From NCBI GenBank assembly GCA_017743275.1, contig JAGHZG010000005.1, positions 1 through 15,305 on the forward strand: a stretch of DNA of 15,305 nucleotides, read 5' to 3'. Both the position numbers and the translations under genes were made by a program. This DNA is from Chloroflexota bacterium. Lineage in GTDB: Bacteria; Chloroflexota; Anaerolineae; B4-G1; DUEL01. Every line of letters begins with the position of its first letter. Within the stretch, counting starts at the first letter, position 1. Positions 6,947 to 13,420 of this stretch are shown here, piece by piece. The notes beneath the pieces are model-generated. The model ran no database searches. It was not told the origin of the DNA and saw only the letters and a program-made list of their open reading frames with translations.

Positions 6947-7312
6947 ATGTATCCCGATAGCGAAATCCTCTTTCCCCCCCGCTGCATCCCCCCGCTGCGC
7001 AACCTGCGCGGCGAGCAGTGGGCCCGGTTCATTGACCATCTGACCCAACTGCCCGATGACCATGAGGACGTCCTGGGCTTCTCTCTGCTGATGATCCAAC
7101 TGGGCAGTTGCCTGACCTGCAACCTGGATAGTTACCGGGCCTCCCTGGGCTGCTGTACCTGTGCCCGCCGCACCATCGCCGGCTTCAAGGGATCGGACGA
7201 AGAGTTGATCCAACTTTTTGAGGAGGCCCGCGAAAAGGTGCGCGCCTACCTCAGTGGGGCGCAGCCCGTCCTTCCCGCCGCTGAGGGCGAAGAGGAAGCA
7301 GAAGAGGAATAA
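6947..7312 (+). CDS. Small six-cysteine protein of unknown function
   Basis: 121 residues; I do not recognise the family. Cys13, Cys55, Cys58, Cys69, Cys70 and Cys72 give a CxxC-x10-CCxC core (SCLTCNLDSYRASLGCCTCARR), which suggests a bound metal or Fe-S cluster, or redox-active thiols. Helices before it (GEQWARFIDHLTQLPDD) and after it (DEELIQLFEEAREKVRAYL) flank the core, and the tail is acidic (EGEEEAEEE). No signal peptide or membrane segment is seen, so it is cytoplasmic. AAGAGG stands seven bases before the ATG. It lies 42 nt behind the TPR/HTH gene and probably shares its transcript, so the two may act together. Confidence 0.75.
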   Translation: MYPDSEILFPPRCIPPLRNLRGEQWARFIDHLTQLPDDHEDVLGFSLLMIQLGSCLTCNLDSYRASLGCCTCARRTIAGFKGSDEELIQLFEEAREKVRAYLSGAQPVLPAAEGEEEAEEE

Positions 7313-7315
7313 GAC

Positions 7316-9028
7316 GTGGGGCACAGATATTTTCGCCCGATGCTTCAGCATCGGGCCGATGTTGCAAAGCCTCTTCGGGGCTCGGAAACAGCCCCCAGGG
7401 CTTTGCGGAATCAGCCCGACGGTTTACCGTCGGGCTCCAACGTCTCCCGCTCTCTTGCTCTCCTGCTCCTCGTCTCCTGCCTCCTCGCTTCTTGCTCCCC
7501 TGCCGCTTCCGCCTTTAAGTGGACCGGCGAAGAGGAACCCATCCGCCAGGCCTACGCCCTGCTCCAACTGGCCGGGAACCCCTTTCACGCCCAACCCCGC
7601 ACCCTTCCCTACGAACCCGTCGCCTACACCAGTTTCAACCCCTTCGGCATGAACGTCTTCCTGGAGCAGGAGGCGGAACTCTGGAAGCGGGAGAAGACGG
7701 TCCAAATGGTCGCCGACGCGGGCTTCCGCTGGCTCCGTCAGAGTTTCCCCTGGGAGGACATAGAGATTCACGGCAAGGGGGACTTTGAGGACCGGCGCCA
7801 CATCCCCTACCGCTCCGCCTGGGAGAAATACGACCACATCGTCGCGCTGGCCGAACAGTACGGGCTGGACCTCATCGCTGTCCTCAGCAACCCCCCCGCC
7901 TGGTCCCGCGCCGACGGCGACGCCCGGGGCACTTTCGCCCCTCCGGACAATCTGGAGGACTACGGCGATTTCGTCCACGCCGTCGCTTCCCGCTACCGGG
8001 GCCGCATCCGCGCCTACCAGGTCTGGAACGAGCCCAACATCTACCCCGAGTGGGGCGAGCAGCCGGTGGACCCGGCGGGCTACACCCGCCTGCTCTGCAC
8101 AGCCTACCGGCGGATCAAAGAGGCCGACCCCGAAGCGGTCGTCCTCACCGGCGCGCTGGCCCAGACCATCGGCTACGACTTCGGCCCCGGCCCGTGGACC
8201 GGGATGAACGAGTTCGTCTTCCTCCAGCGGATGTACGACGCCGGCGCCGCCGCCTGCTTTGACGTCCTGGCCGTCAACGACTACATTCTCTGGTCTGCCC
8301 CCACCGACCGACGCCTGCGCCCCTGGGCCGTCACCTTTGCCCGCCCCGTCTATCTGCGGGACCTCATGGTCGCCAACGGCGACGCTCACAAGCCCATCTG
8401 GCTCGCCGAGATGAACGCCAACGCCGTCCCCGACGACCCCTCCATTCAGAACTGGGGAGCCTACGGGCAGGTGACGCTGGAGCAGCAGGCCCGCTACGCG
8501 CCGTTGGCCTACGAGCGCGCGCTGCGGGAGTGGCCCTGGGTTGGCGTCATCAACTTCTGGTTCTTCCGCCGCCCCTCCGACGCGGAGCGGGACCAGGCAT
8601 GGTACTACTTCCGCATGGTGGAGCCGGATTTCACTCCCCTCCCCGTCTACTACGCAATGAAGAACTACATCGCCGGATTGACGCCCACCCTCTACCCCGG
8701 CACCCACCAGGAAGACCACTGGGCCCTGACCTACAGCGGGGAATGGGAAACCGTCCGCGACCCGGGGGTCGTCCTGGGGGCATATCGCCGGGCCTCCGCG
8801 CTGGGAGCGACGGTCTCTTTCGTCTTTGAGGGCCGCGCCCTGACCCTGATCCCCGGCCCCGTGGAGGGGCAGATAGAGGTGCAGATAGACGACGGCGCGC
8901 CCCGGCGGCTGGAGGTCGGCGGCGAACCTCTGCGTCTCTTTTCTGCGCCCCGCCAGGGGACACACCGGGCGCGCATCACCCTGATGGAGGGGCAGGCGGG
9001 CGTGGACAGCCTGACGGTTCACAAATAA
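7316..9028 (+). CDS. Lipoprotein glycoside hydrolase of clan GH-A (GH5/GH39-like)
   Basis: 570 residues from the GTG. Residues 44-60 form a hydrophobic signal ending in the lipobox LASC, with Cys60 lipidated, so the enzyme is anchored outside the membrane. The TIM-barrel region (about 100-430) contains VWNEPNIYPEW, with the acid/base Glu239 of the NEP motif, and IWLAEMNANA, with the likely nucleophile Glu365. The last 110 residues look like a beta-sandwich (VSFVFEGRALTLIPGPVEGQIEVQIDDG), perhaps carbohydrate-binding. The substrate is unknown. The start is doubtful. GTG 7316 has AGAGGA upstream and lies 3 nt after the preceding stop, but it and ATG 7340 both give a very long n-region encoded by the hairpin cassette at 7335-7436. 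No start codon lies nearer the signal. Confidence 0.85.
   Translation: MGHRYFRPMLQHRADVAKPLRGSETAPRALRNQPDGLPSGSNVSRSLALLLLVSCLLASCSPAASAFKWTGEEEPIRQAYALLQLAGNPFHAQPRTLPYEPVAYTSFNPFGMNVFLEQEAELWKREKTVQMVADAGFRWLRQSFPWEDIEIHGKGDFEDRRHIPYRSAWEKYDHIVALAEQYGLDLIAVLSNPPAWSRADGDARGTFAPPDNLEDYGDFVHAVASRYRGRIRAYQVWNEPNIYPEWGEQPVDPAGYTRLLCTAYRRIKEADPEAVVLTGALAQTIGYDFGPGPWTGMNEFVFLQRMYDAGAAACFDVLAVNDYILWSAPTDRRLRPWAVTFARPVYLRDLMVANGDAHKPIWLAEMNANAVPDDPSIQNWGAYGQVTLEQQARYAPLAYERALREWPWVGVINFWFFRRPSDAERDQAWYYFRMVEPDFTPLPVYYAMKNYIAGLTPTLYPGTHQEDHWALTYSGEWETVRDPGVVLGAYRRASALGATVSFVFEGRALTLIPGPVEGQIEVQIDDGAPRRLEVGGEPLRLFSAPRQGTHRARITLMEGQAGVDSLTVHK
7335..7436. repeat. Three-hairpin cassette overlapping the 5' end of the hydrolase gene
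   Basis: Hairpin 1 is GCCCGATGCT-TC-AGCATCGGGC (7335-7356). Hairpin 2 is nested: GCAAAGCC/GGCTTTGC (7364-7371 with 7399-7406) around GGGGCT/AGCCCC (7377-7382 with 7390-7395). Hairpin 3 is AGCCCGACGG-TTTA-CCGTCGGGCT (7413-7436). All stems are perfect. The layout echoes the cluster at 5647-5754. It lies between the cysteine-rich gene and the signal-peptide codons of the hydrolase. It could act as a transcript barrier or be a mobile REP-like element. Confidence 0.75.
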
Positions 9029-9061
9029 TGTGCCAGGCACTTCAAAAGTGCCTGGCACGTT
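9027..9061. terminator. Hairpin between convergent genes, likely bidirectional terminator and dispersed-repeat copy
   Basis: The perfect 13-bp stem has the arm GTGCCAGGCACTT, a 3-nt loop, and spans 9030-9058; a G·T and A-T pairs extend it to about 16 bp. It starts 2 nt after the hydrolase stop and ends 8 nt before the PIG-L stop. On the minus strand it is followed by ATTATTTG, on the plus strand by GTTGTCC, so termination is more convincing for PIG-L. It is related to the hairpin at 2886-2916. Confidence 0.7.
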
Positions 9062-9066
9062 GTCCT

Positions 9067-9846
9067 TCATCGCCGCCAGTATCGCTCCGCCGGATTTCCG
9101 CCCCCTACCGCCGCCGCGTAGGCCCGGAAGTGGGCCGCCAGGTCCGCCTCACCCGCCCAGAAACTGGTGATCTGAGAGCGGTAGCAGAGGGCCGCTGCGA
9201 TTTTCGCCTCCAACGCCACCTCATCCAGCCCGACCTCTTCTGCTCTCCATATCCCTTCCCCTAACGCTTGTTCCACCCGTCCCGGTTTCCCCGCGTACGG
9301 GTAGTCCTCGTAGTAGACCAGGGGCCGGCCTGTGGCCTCTGCCGCCTGCCGCACCAGCCGGTGGTCCACATGTGCCCCGGCCCCCAGCGGGACGCAGAGC
9401 GTCGCGGAGGACGGGAGTTCCGCCATCCGAAGGGCCAGTTCCTCCCGAAGCGCCCCGTCCTCCTCCGCGATGGGCCCCCACAGTGCGTCGTAGTTTGGGT
9501 AGAGGAAACGACCGTCCGGCGCGCGCCGGTAGATGCAATCCCAGAAGTCCCAGTGGACCGCCACCGCCCCCAGACGGGCCAGCGCGGCCCGGTCCTCCTC
9601 CCGCCGGGCCGCCGGAGCGTCCGTCTCCGCCAGCCCCCAGTACTCGTGGAGCGCCTGCGCGAAGTCGGATAGCGGCCCCTCCGGGCTCCCCGCGCAGACT
9701 GTCACCACCCACACCCGCATCCCGGCCCGGACCTGCAGGGCAATCCGCCCGCCGCAGGAGAAGACCGCGTCGTCCAGATGGGGGGAGAGGTAAATCCAAT
9801 CCGGCCGTCCGTCTTGACAATTTATTGCACTTGCATATAATTGCAT
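9067..9846 (-). CDS. PIG-L / LmbE-family deacetylase
   Basis: 259 residues. Members are zinc hydrolases that remove acetyl groups from N-acetylglucosaminyl compounds (as in GPI, mycothiol and bacillithiol synthesis) or related amides. The N-terminal motif SPHLDDAVFSCGG replaces the common HPDDE; His23 and Asp26 would hold zinc, and Asp25 would be the catalytic base. The second motif, AHVDHR at 158-163, supplies the third ligand, probably His162. No signal peptide is seen. The start at 9846 is chosen because GGAG lies six bases upstream; a TTG two codons earlier is possible. It is convergent with the hydrolase and divergent from the FmdE operon, whose promoter overlaps its first codons. The substrate is not evident. 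Confidence 0.9.
   Translation of the reverse strand: MQLYASAINCQDGRPDWIYLSPHLDDAVFSCGGRIALQVRAGMRVWVVTVCAGSPEGPLSDFAQALHEYWGLAETDAPAARREEDRAALARLGAVAVHWDFWDCIYRRAPDGRFLYPNYDALWGPIAEEDGALREELALRMAELPSSATLCVPLGAGAHVDHRLVRQAAEATGRPLVYYEDYPYAGKPGRVEQALGEGIWRAEEVGLDEVALEAKIAAALCYRSQITSFWAGEADLAAHFRAYAAAVGGGNPAERYWRR
9813..9840 (+). promoter_or_regulatory. Strong sigma-70 promoter of the FmdE-ABC operon, with TTGCA repeats
   Basis: TTGACA (9813-9818), 16 bp, TATAAT (9835-9840): both hexamers match consensus. Three direct TTGCA copies lie at 9824, 9830 and 9841; the last two are 11 bp apart, about one helical turn, and flank the -10 box. They could be an operator. The promoter sits in an A/T-rich island inside the first codons of the opposite PIG-L gene. 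The start site would be near 9847, giving a leader of about 26 nt. Confidence 0.75.
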
Positions 9847-9872
9847 TAGCAACTCCTATACAAAAACGGGTG

Positions 9873-10814
9873 ATGCTGACTCGCGAGGCCGTCTTCCGAC
9901 AGATTGACGCCGACCGCGTGATCCCCATCCAGGAACTGGTCGGGGTCCAATACGACAACCGCCTTCGGATGCCCATGCGGTTCTGCCGCCGCGGCCGGGA
10001 GTACGAAATCGTGGAACTGATCAGTTCCTTCCGCGAAGACCTCCCGTCTCCCTCTATGCTCTACCTGGTGCGTGTCCGGGAGGGGGATGTCTTTGCCCTC
10101 TACCTGGACCTTACCGAACCGGTGGACCTGGGTGGCCAGACGGTCTGGCGGGGACAGTGGGTGCTCCACTTTCAGGTGGAAGAGGAGGAAGACATATTGG
10201 TGGACATCCGGCTGAAGCAGATCGCTGATTTTCACGGTCACCTCTGCCCCGATCTGGCCCTGGGGTACCGGGTCAGCCAGTATGCGCTGGAGCGGCTGGC
10301 GTTGGCGCTGATGGGCGGCGCGCTGCTGCGGGTGATCGTGGAGAATGCCACCTCGGCCGTGGACGCGATCCAGCATATGACCGGCTGTACCCTGGGGAAC
10401 CAACGGCTTATGGTGCGGGATTGGGGCAAGCATGTGTACACCTTCATTTACGGTGAAAAGGAGGGGCTGCGCCTGGCCCTCCGGCCCGGCGTCCTCCCCG
10501 AGAATCCGGATATGACGGCACTGGAGCAGAGGATCCAGGCCGGGCAGGCCACCCTTTTGGAGACGGCCCGCTACCAGACACTCCTGGATCAGCGGGTCAC
10601 CTTCGTGCTGGACACACCAGCCGAGGTTCTCTTTGTCGCCCGATACGTGCCGGTCCGTTGGCCCTGGGAGCAGAACGGGAGCGCGTTGCTCCGCTGCGAG
10701 GAGTGTGGCGAGCCGGTGTTGGAGACCCATCTGGTGCTGCGAAACGGTCGTCGTCTCTGCCTGGACTGCCTTAGCGGAATGCTCCCAGCCTGTATGACTC
10801 CCTGGGGGGATTGA
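9873..10814 (+). CDS. FmdE-domain protein 1, with extra N-terminal domain and zinc ribbon
   Basis: 313 residues. Residues 1-110 form an unidentified, beta-rich small domain (RMPMRFCRRGREYEIVELISSF). Residues 115-207 are an FmdE domain (PF02663, first known beside formylmethanofuran dehydrogenase): ADFHGHLCPDLALGYR with His121, His123 and Cys125, then VENATSAVDAIQHMTGCTLGN with Cys172. The cysteine usual before AxDAxQ is Ser161 here. Residues 275-299 form a zinc ribbon (CEEC...CLDC). Known structures of the family bind zinc or nickel; the function is unsettled. It is cytoplasmic. The start at 9873 (or GTG 9870) is placed just after the promoter at 9813-9840; earlier in-frame starts lie upstream of that promoter or inside PIG-L. 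The ribosome binding site is weak (GGGTG). Confidence 0.85.
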   Translation: MLTREAVFRQIDADRVIPIQELVGVQYDNRLRMPMRFCRRGREYEIVELISSFREDLPSPSMLYLVRVREGDVFALYLDLTEPVDLGGQTVWRGQWVLHFQVEEEEDILVDIRLKQIADFHGHLCPDLALGYRVSQYALERLALALMGGALLRVIVENATSAVDAIQHMTGCTLGNQRLMVRDWGKHVYTFIYGEKEGLRLALRPGVLPENPDMTALEQRIQAGQATLLETARYQTLLDQRVTFVLDTPAEVLFVARYVPVRWPWEQNGSALLRCEECGEPVLETHLVLRNGRRLCLDCLSGMLPACMTPWGD

Positions 10815-10836
10815 GGGGAAGGCGGAACTCCCCTCA
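10812..10836 (+). terminator. Hairpin at the end of FmdE 1
   Basis: TGAGGGG (10812-10818, including the stop codon) pairs perfectly with CCCCTCA (10830-10836). The 7-bp stem has an 11-nt loop and no U-run follows it. It may be a partial attenuator or a message-stabilising structure between the two FmdE genes. Confidence 0.35.
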
Positions 10837-10901
10837 CCACCCCAAAGTCTACCGCAGGATATCCCTTCTGTCAATCCCATATTTCTCTGGAAGGAGGAAC
10901 G

Positions 10902-11606
10902 ATGACGACATCCGGTCCACCGCGCGCGGCGATAGAAGCCCTTATCCGGGAAGGGAATACGGAGGCCCTTCTCCAAAAGGCCGGAGAACTCCATGGCCAC
11001 TTCTGCCCCTTCCTGGCCCTGGGGGTCCGGGCCGGGGTGATCGCGATGCGGACCCTGGGGATTCTGGAGAACCCAGGCATGGAGGACGTGGTCGCCATCC
11101 TGGAGTGCAATAACTGCTTCAGCGACGGTGTCCAGATGGTTACTGGCTGTACCTTCGGCAACAACGCCCTCATCTATCGGGATGTGGGCAAGACGGCTTT
11201 CACCCTGGCCCGACGCGATGGCGACGCCGTCCGGGTGGCCCTGCGCGCCGACTTCGTGGAGAGGTTCCAGGACCGCCTCCCGGATGAGGCCAGCACCCTG
11301 TTCCAGAAGATCGTCCAGGAGCATCAGGAGGCTACCCCCCAGGAACACGCACGCCTGATGGAACTCTGGACGGAGGCCTCGTTTCAGCAACTGGCCCTGC
11401 CGGAGGAGGAGGTCTTCGCTGTCCAGCATTTGCGTGTGGAGGTGCCGCCCCGCTCCCGCATCTTCGCTTCGGTGCGCTGCGCTATCTGTGGCGAGAGTGT
11501 GATGGAGACGCGGGCCCGAATCCAAGACGGTCAGCCCGTCTGCATCCCCTGCTCCGGGGACGAGTATTACCAGCTGACCGGGAACGGCATCGCGGTGGAG
11601 AGGTAG
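10902..11606 (+). CDS. FmdE-domain protein 2 with C-terminal zinc ribbon
   Basis: 234 residues. The FmdE domain covers about 25-118: GELHGHFCPFLALGVR with His31, His33 and Cys35, then ILECNNCFSDGVQMVTGCTFGNNAL with Cys69, Cys72 and Cys83, and RDVGKTAFTL. A helical linker leads to a zinc ribbon, VRCAICGESVMETRARIQDGQPVCIPC, with Cys193, Cys196, Cys214 and Cys217. This is the canonical two-domain form, and unlike its upstream partner it keeps all the usual metal-binding residues. AAGGAGG lies four bases before the ATG. Its TAG stop abuts the GTG of the permease, so translation is probably coupled. It is likely a cytoplasmic metal-binding protein serving the importer; the metal is unknown. Confidence 0.9.
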   Translation: MTTSGPPRAAIEALIREGNTEALLQKAGELHGHFCPFLALGVRAGVIAMRTLGILENPGMEDVVAILECNNCFSDGVQMVTGCTFGNNALIYRDVGKTAFTLARRDGDAVRVALRADFVERFQDRLPDEASTLFQKIVQEHQEATPQEHARLMELWTEASFQQLALPEEEVFAVQHLRVEVPPRSRIFASVRCAICGESVMETRARIQDGQPVCIPCSGDEYYQLTGNGIAVER

Positions 11607-12593
11607 GTGGGAGTGGGACGCAGGGCTTTTGTTTATCTGCTCACTTTCTGGGTCATCCTGACCCTCAACTTTCTCCTGCCGCGCCTGCTGCCCGGAGACC
11701 CGCTGGCGGCGCTTCTGGACCCGTCCAGTTCCGACTACGTCTATGACCCGGAGGTGCGCGCCGCCCTGGCGGCCTACTACGGCCTGGACCGTCCCCTCCC
11801 GGAACAATATGGGCGCTACCTGCTGGGGGCCCTGACCGGCGATCTGGGCCGCTCCATCCGCCTCAACCGCCCGGTGGCGGAACTGGTCGTTGGACGGCTT
11901 CCCTGGACCCTGCTCCTGGTGGGGACAGCACTGCTTTTCTCATCGGCGCTGGCCCTCCTGACGGGTACGGAGTCGGCCTGGCGGCGGGGTTCCTGGGCCG
12001 ACCGGGGGCTGGTCTCGGCCAGCATCCTCCTGGCTAACGTCCCGGTCTATTTTGTCGGGATGATGCTCCTGCTCCTCTTCGGGGCCCGACTGCGCTGGCT
12101 CCCCCTGGCCGGAGGACGGACGCCCTTTGCCCGGTACCCATCGGCCCTGGCCGCGGCCCTGGACATCGGCCGTCATCTTATCCTGCCCGCGCTGACCCTC
12201 ACACTGGCGATGCTGGGCGCTAAGTTCCTCCTGGTGCGCAACGCTACAGTGAACATACTGGGAGAGGACTTTATGCTGGTGGCCCGGGCCAAAGGACTGC
12301 CCGAGGGACGGCTGAAGTGGGGGCATGCCCTGCGCAATGCCCTGCTCCCGTTCGTTGCCCACCTGGCCGCCCACGCCGGAATGGCCGTCACCGGTGCGGT
12401 CTTCATAGAAACCCTCTTCAGTTACCCGGGGATGGGTCGCCTCATCTTTGAGTCTGTCACCGCGCGGGACTACCCGGTCATCCAGGGGGCTTTCCTGGTC
12501 GTCTCCGCTGTGGTGCTGACGGCCAACTTCCTGGCCGATCTGATCAGCCTGCGTCTGGACCCTCGCCTGCGGGAAGGAGGGGCTGTAGGATGA
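11607..12593 (+). CDS. ABC transporter permease, DppB/OppB/NikB type
   Basis: 328 residues. The first membrane helix (8-26) is followed by LPRLLPGDPLAALLDP and YYGLDRPLPEQYGRYLLGALTGDLGRSI, the standard N-terminal signature of this permease family. Further helices lie at about 100-120, 138-160, 190-210, 245-265 and 295-315. The EAA loop that contacts the ATPase is DFMLVARAKGLPEGRLKWGHALRNALLP (221-248). Members form one half of the channel of peptide, nickel or metallophore importers; the sequence alone does not separate these. The GTG directly follows the FmdE 2 stop; a second GTG at 11613 has better spacing to GAGAGG and may be the real start. It overlaps the next gene by 4 nt (ATGA). Confidence 0.93.
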   Translation: MGVGRRAFVYLLTFWVILTLNFLLPRLLPGDPLAALLDPSSSDYVYDPEVRAALAAYYGLDRPLPEQYGRYLLGALTGDLGRSIRLNRPVAELVVGRLPWTLLLVGTALLFSSALALLTGTESAWRRGSWADRGLVSASILLANVPVYFVGMMLLLLFGARLRWLPLAGGRTPFARYPSALAAALDIGRHLILPALTLTLAMLGAKFLLVRNATVNILGEDFMLVARAKGLPEGRLKWGHALRNALLPFVAHLAAHAGMAVTGAVFIETLFSYPGMGRLIFESVTARDYPVIQGAFLVVSAVVLTANFLADLISLRLDPRLREGGAVG

Positions 12594-13420
12594 GACGGCT
12601 CGGCGGAGAAGTCTGGTTCGGTCTGATCCTTCTGGCCCTCTGCAGCGCGGTAGCCGTGCTGGCGCCCGTGCTGGCCCCTTATGATCCCCGCGCCTTCAGC
12701 GGCCAGCCGCTGGAGCGGCCCAGCCGCGCCCACCCGCTGGGCACCAACGACGTCGGCCAGGACATCCTCAGCGAGTTAATCTACGGCGCGCGCGTCTCCC
12801 TCACCGTCGCGCTGGCGGCCGGCGCCGGCACCGTCCTCCTGGGACTGTTGGTCGGGGGAATGGCCGGATACGCCGGGGGGTGGCTGGACCAGGCCCTGAT
12901 GCGGCTGGTGGACGGGATGCTGAGTTTGCCCCGACTGCCGCTCCTCATCCTGTTCGCCACCTTCCTGGGCTCGGGTCTTCCCCAGACTATCGCCGTCATC
13001 TCCTTCCTCTTCTGGCCGACCACTGCCCGCGTCGTCCGAGCCCAGGTCCAGAGCGTCCGACAGCGCGGCTACGTCCGAATGGCCCGGCAGTTCGGCGCCA
13101 GTCACCTCTACGTCTTCCTGCGCCACATCCTCCCCGCCATTGGCCCCCTTATCGCCTATGGCCTGGTCACCTCGGCTGGGCAGGCCGTGGCGATGGAGGC
13201 CGGCCTGGCCTTCCTGGGGCTGGGGGACCCCCTGGTCCAGAGTTGGGGGCTGATGATGCGCTTCGCCCTCAACCTCCCAGGTCTTTTCCTGACCGACCGC
13301 TGGCTCTGGTGGCTTCTGCCCCCTGCCCTCTGCATCACCCTGCTCATCCTGGCCCTGGCCCTCATAGGCATCGGGCTAGAGCGCAACCTGAACCCCCGTC
13401 TGGCCCGGAGGTGGCGATGA
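12590..13420 (+). CDS. ABC transporter permease, DppC/OppC/NikC type
   Basis: 276 residues. The first helix (8-28) is followed by LAPYDPRAFSG and HPLGTNDVGQDILSELIYGARVSL (48-71), the family's N-terminal signature. More helices lie around 72-97, 113-128, 132-147, 183-205 and 240-262. The EAA loop is YVRMARQFGASHLYVFLRHILP (161-182), followed by the usual EAGLAFLGLGDP. It pairs with the upstream permease to form the channel. The start codon overlaps the upstream stop (ATGA), and its own stop overlaps the ATPase start in the same way. Confidence 0.93.
   Translation: MRRLGGEVWFGLILLALCSAVAVLAPVLAPYDPRAFSGQPLERPSRAHPLGTNDVGQDILSELIYGARVSLTVALAAGAGTVLLGLLVGGMAGYAGGWLDQALMRLVDGMLSLPRLPLLILFATFLGSGLPQTIAVISFLFWPTTARVVRAQVQSVRQRGYVRMARQFGASHLYVFLRHILPAIGPLIAYGLVTSAGQAVAMEAGLAFLGLGDPLVQSWGLMMRFALNLPGLFLTDRWLWWLLPPALCITLLILALALIGIGLERNLNPRLARRWR

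Noticed and set aside
5819..7351. Minus-strand frame of 510 codons over the pseudogene, TPR and cysteine-rich genes
   Set aside because: The composition is that of an antisense shadow; the plus-strand TPR gene has a promoter and recognisable motifs.
7424..9070. Minus-strand frame of 548 codons opposite the glycoside hydrolase
   Set aside because: The plus strand has the lipobox and both catalytic Glu motifs; the minus frame resembles nothing known to me.
9372..9872. A 167-codon N-terminal extension of FmdE 1
   Set aside because: It runs antisense through PIG-L and begins upstream of the consensus promoter at 9813-9840; its Pro/Arg-rich content is not protein-like.
9846..11807. Minus-strand frame of 653 codons across the FmdE genes
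   Set aside because: It is antisense to two recognisable metal-binding proteins and low in complexity.
12880..13416. A 179-codon N-terminal extension of the double ATPase
   Set aside because: It lies in another frame of the second permease gene; the ATG at 13417 has a good ribosome binding site and begins exactly at an ABC domain.
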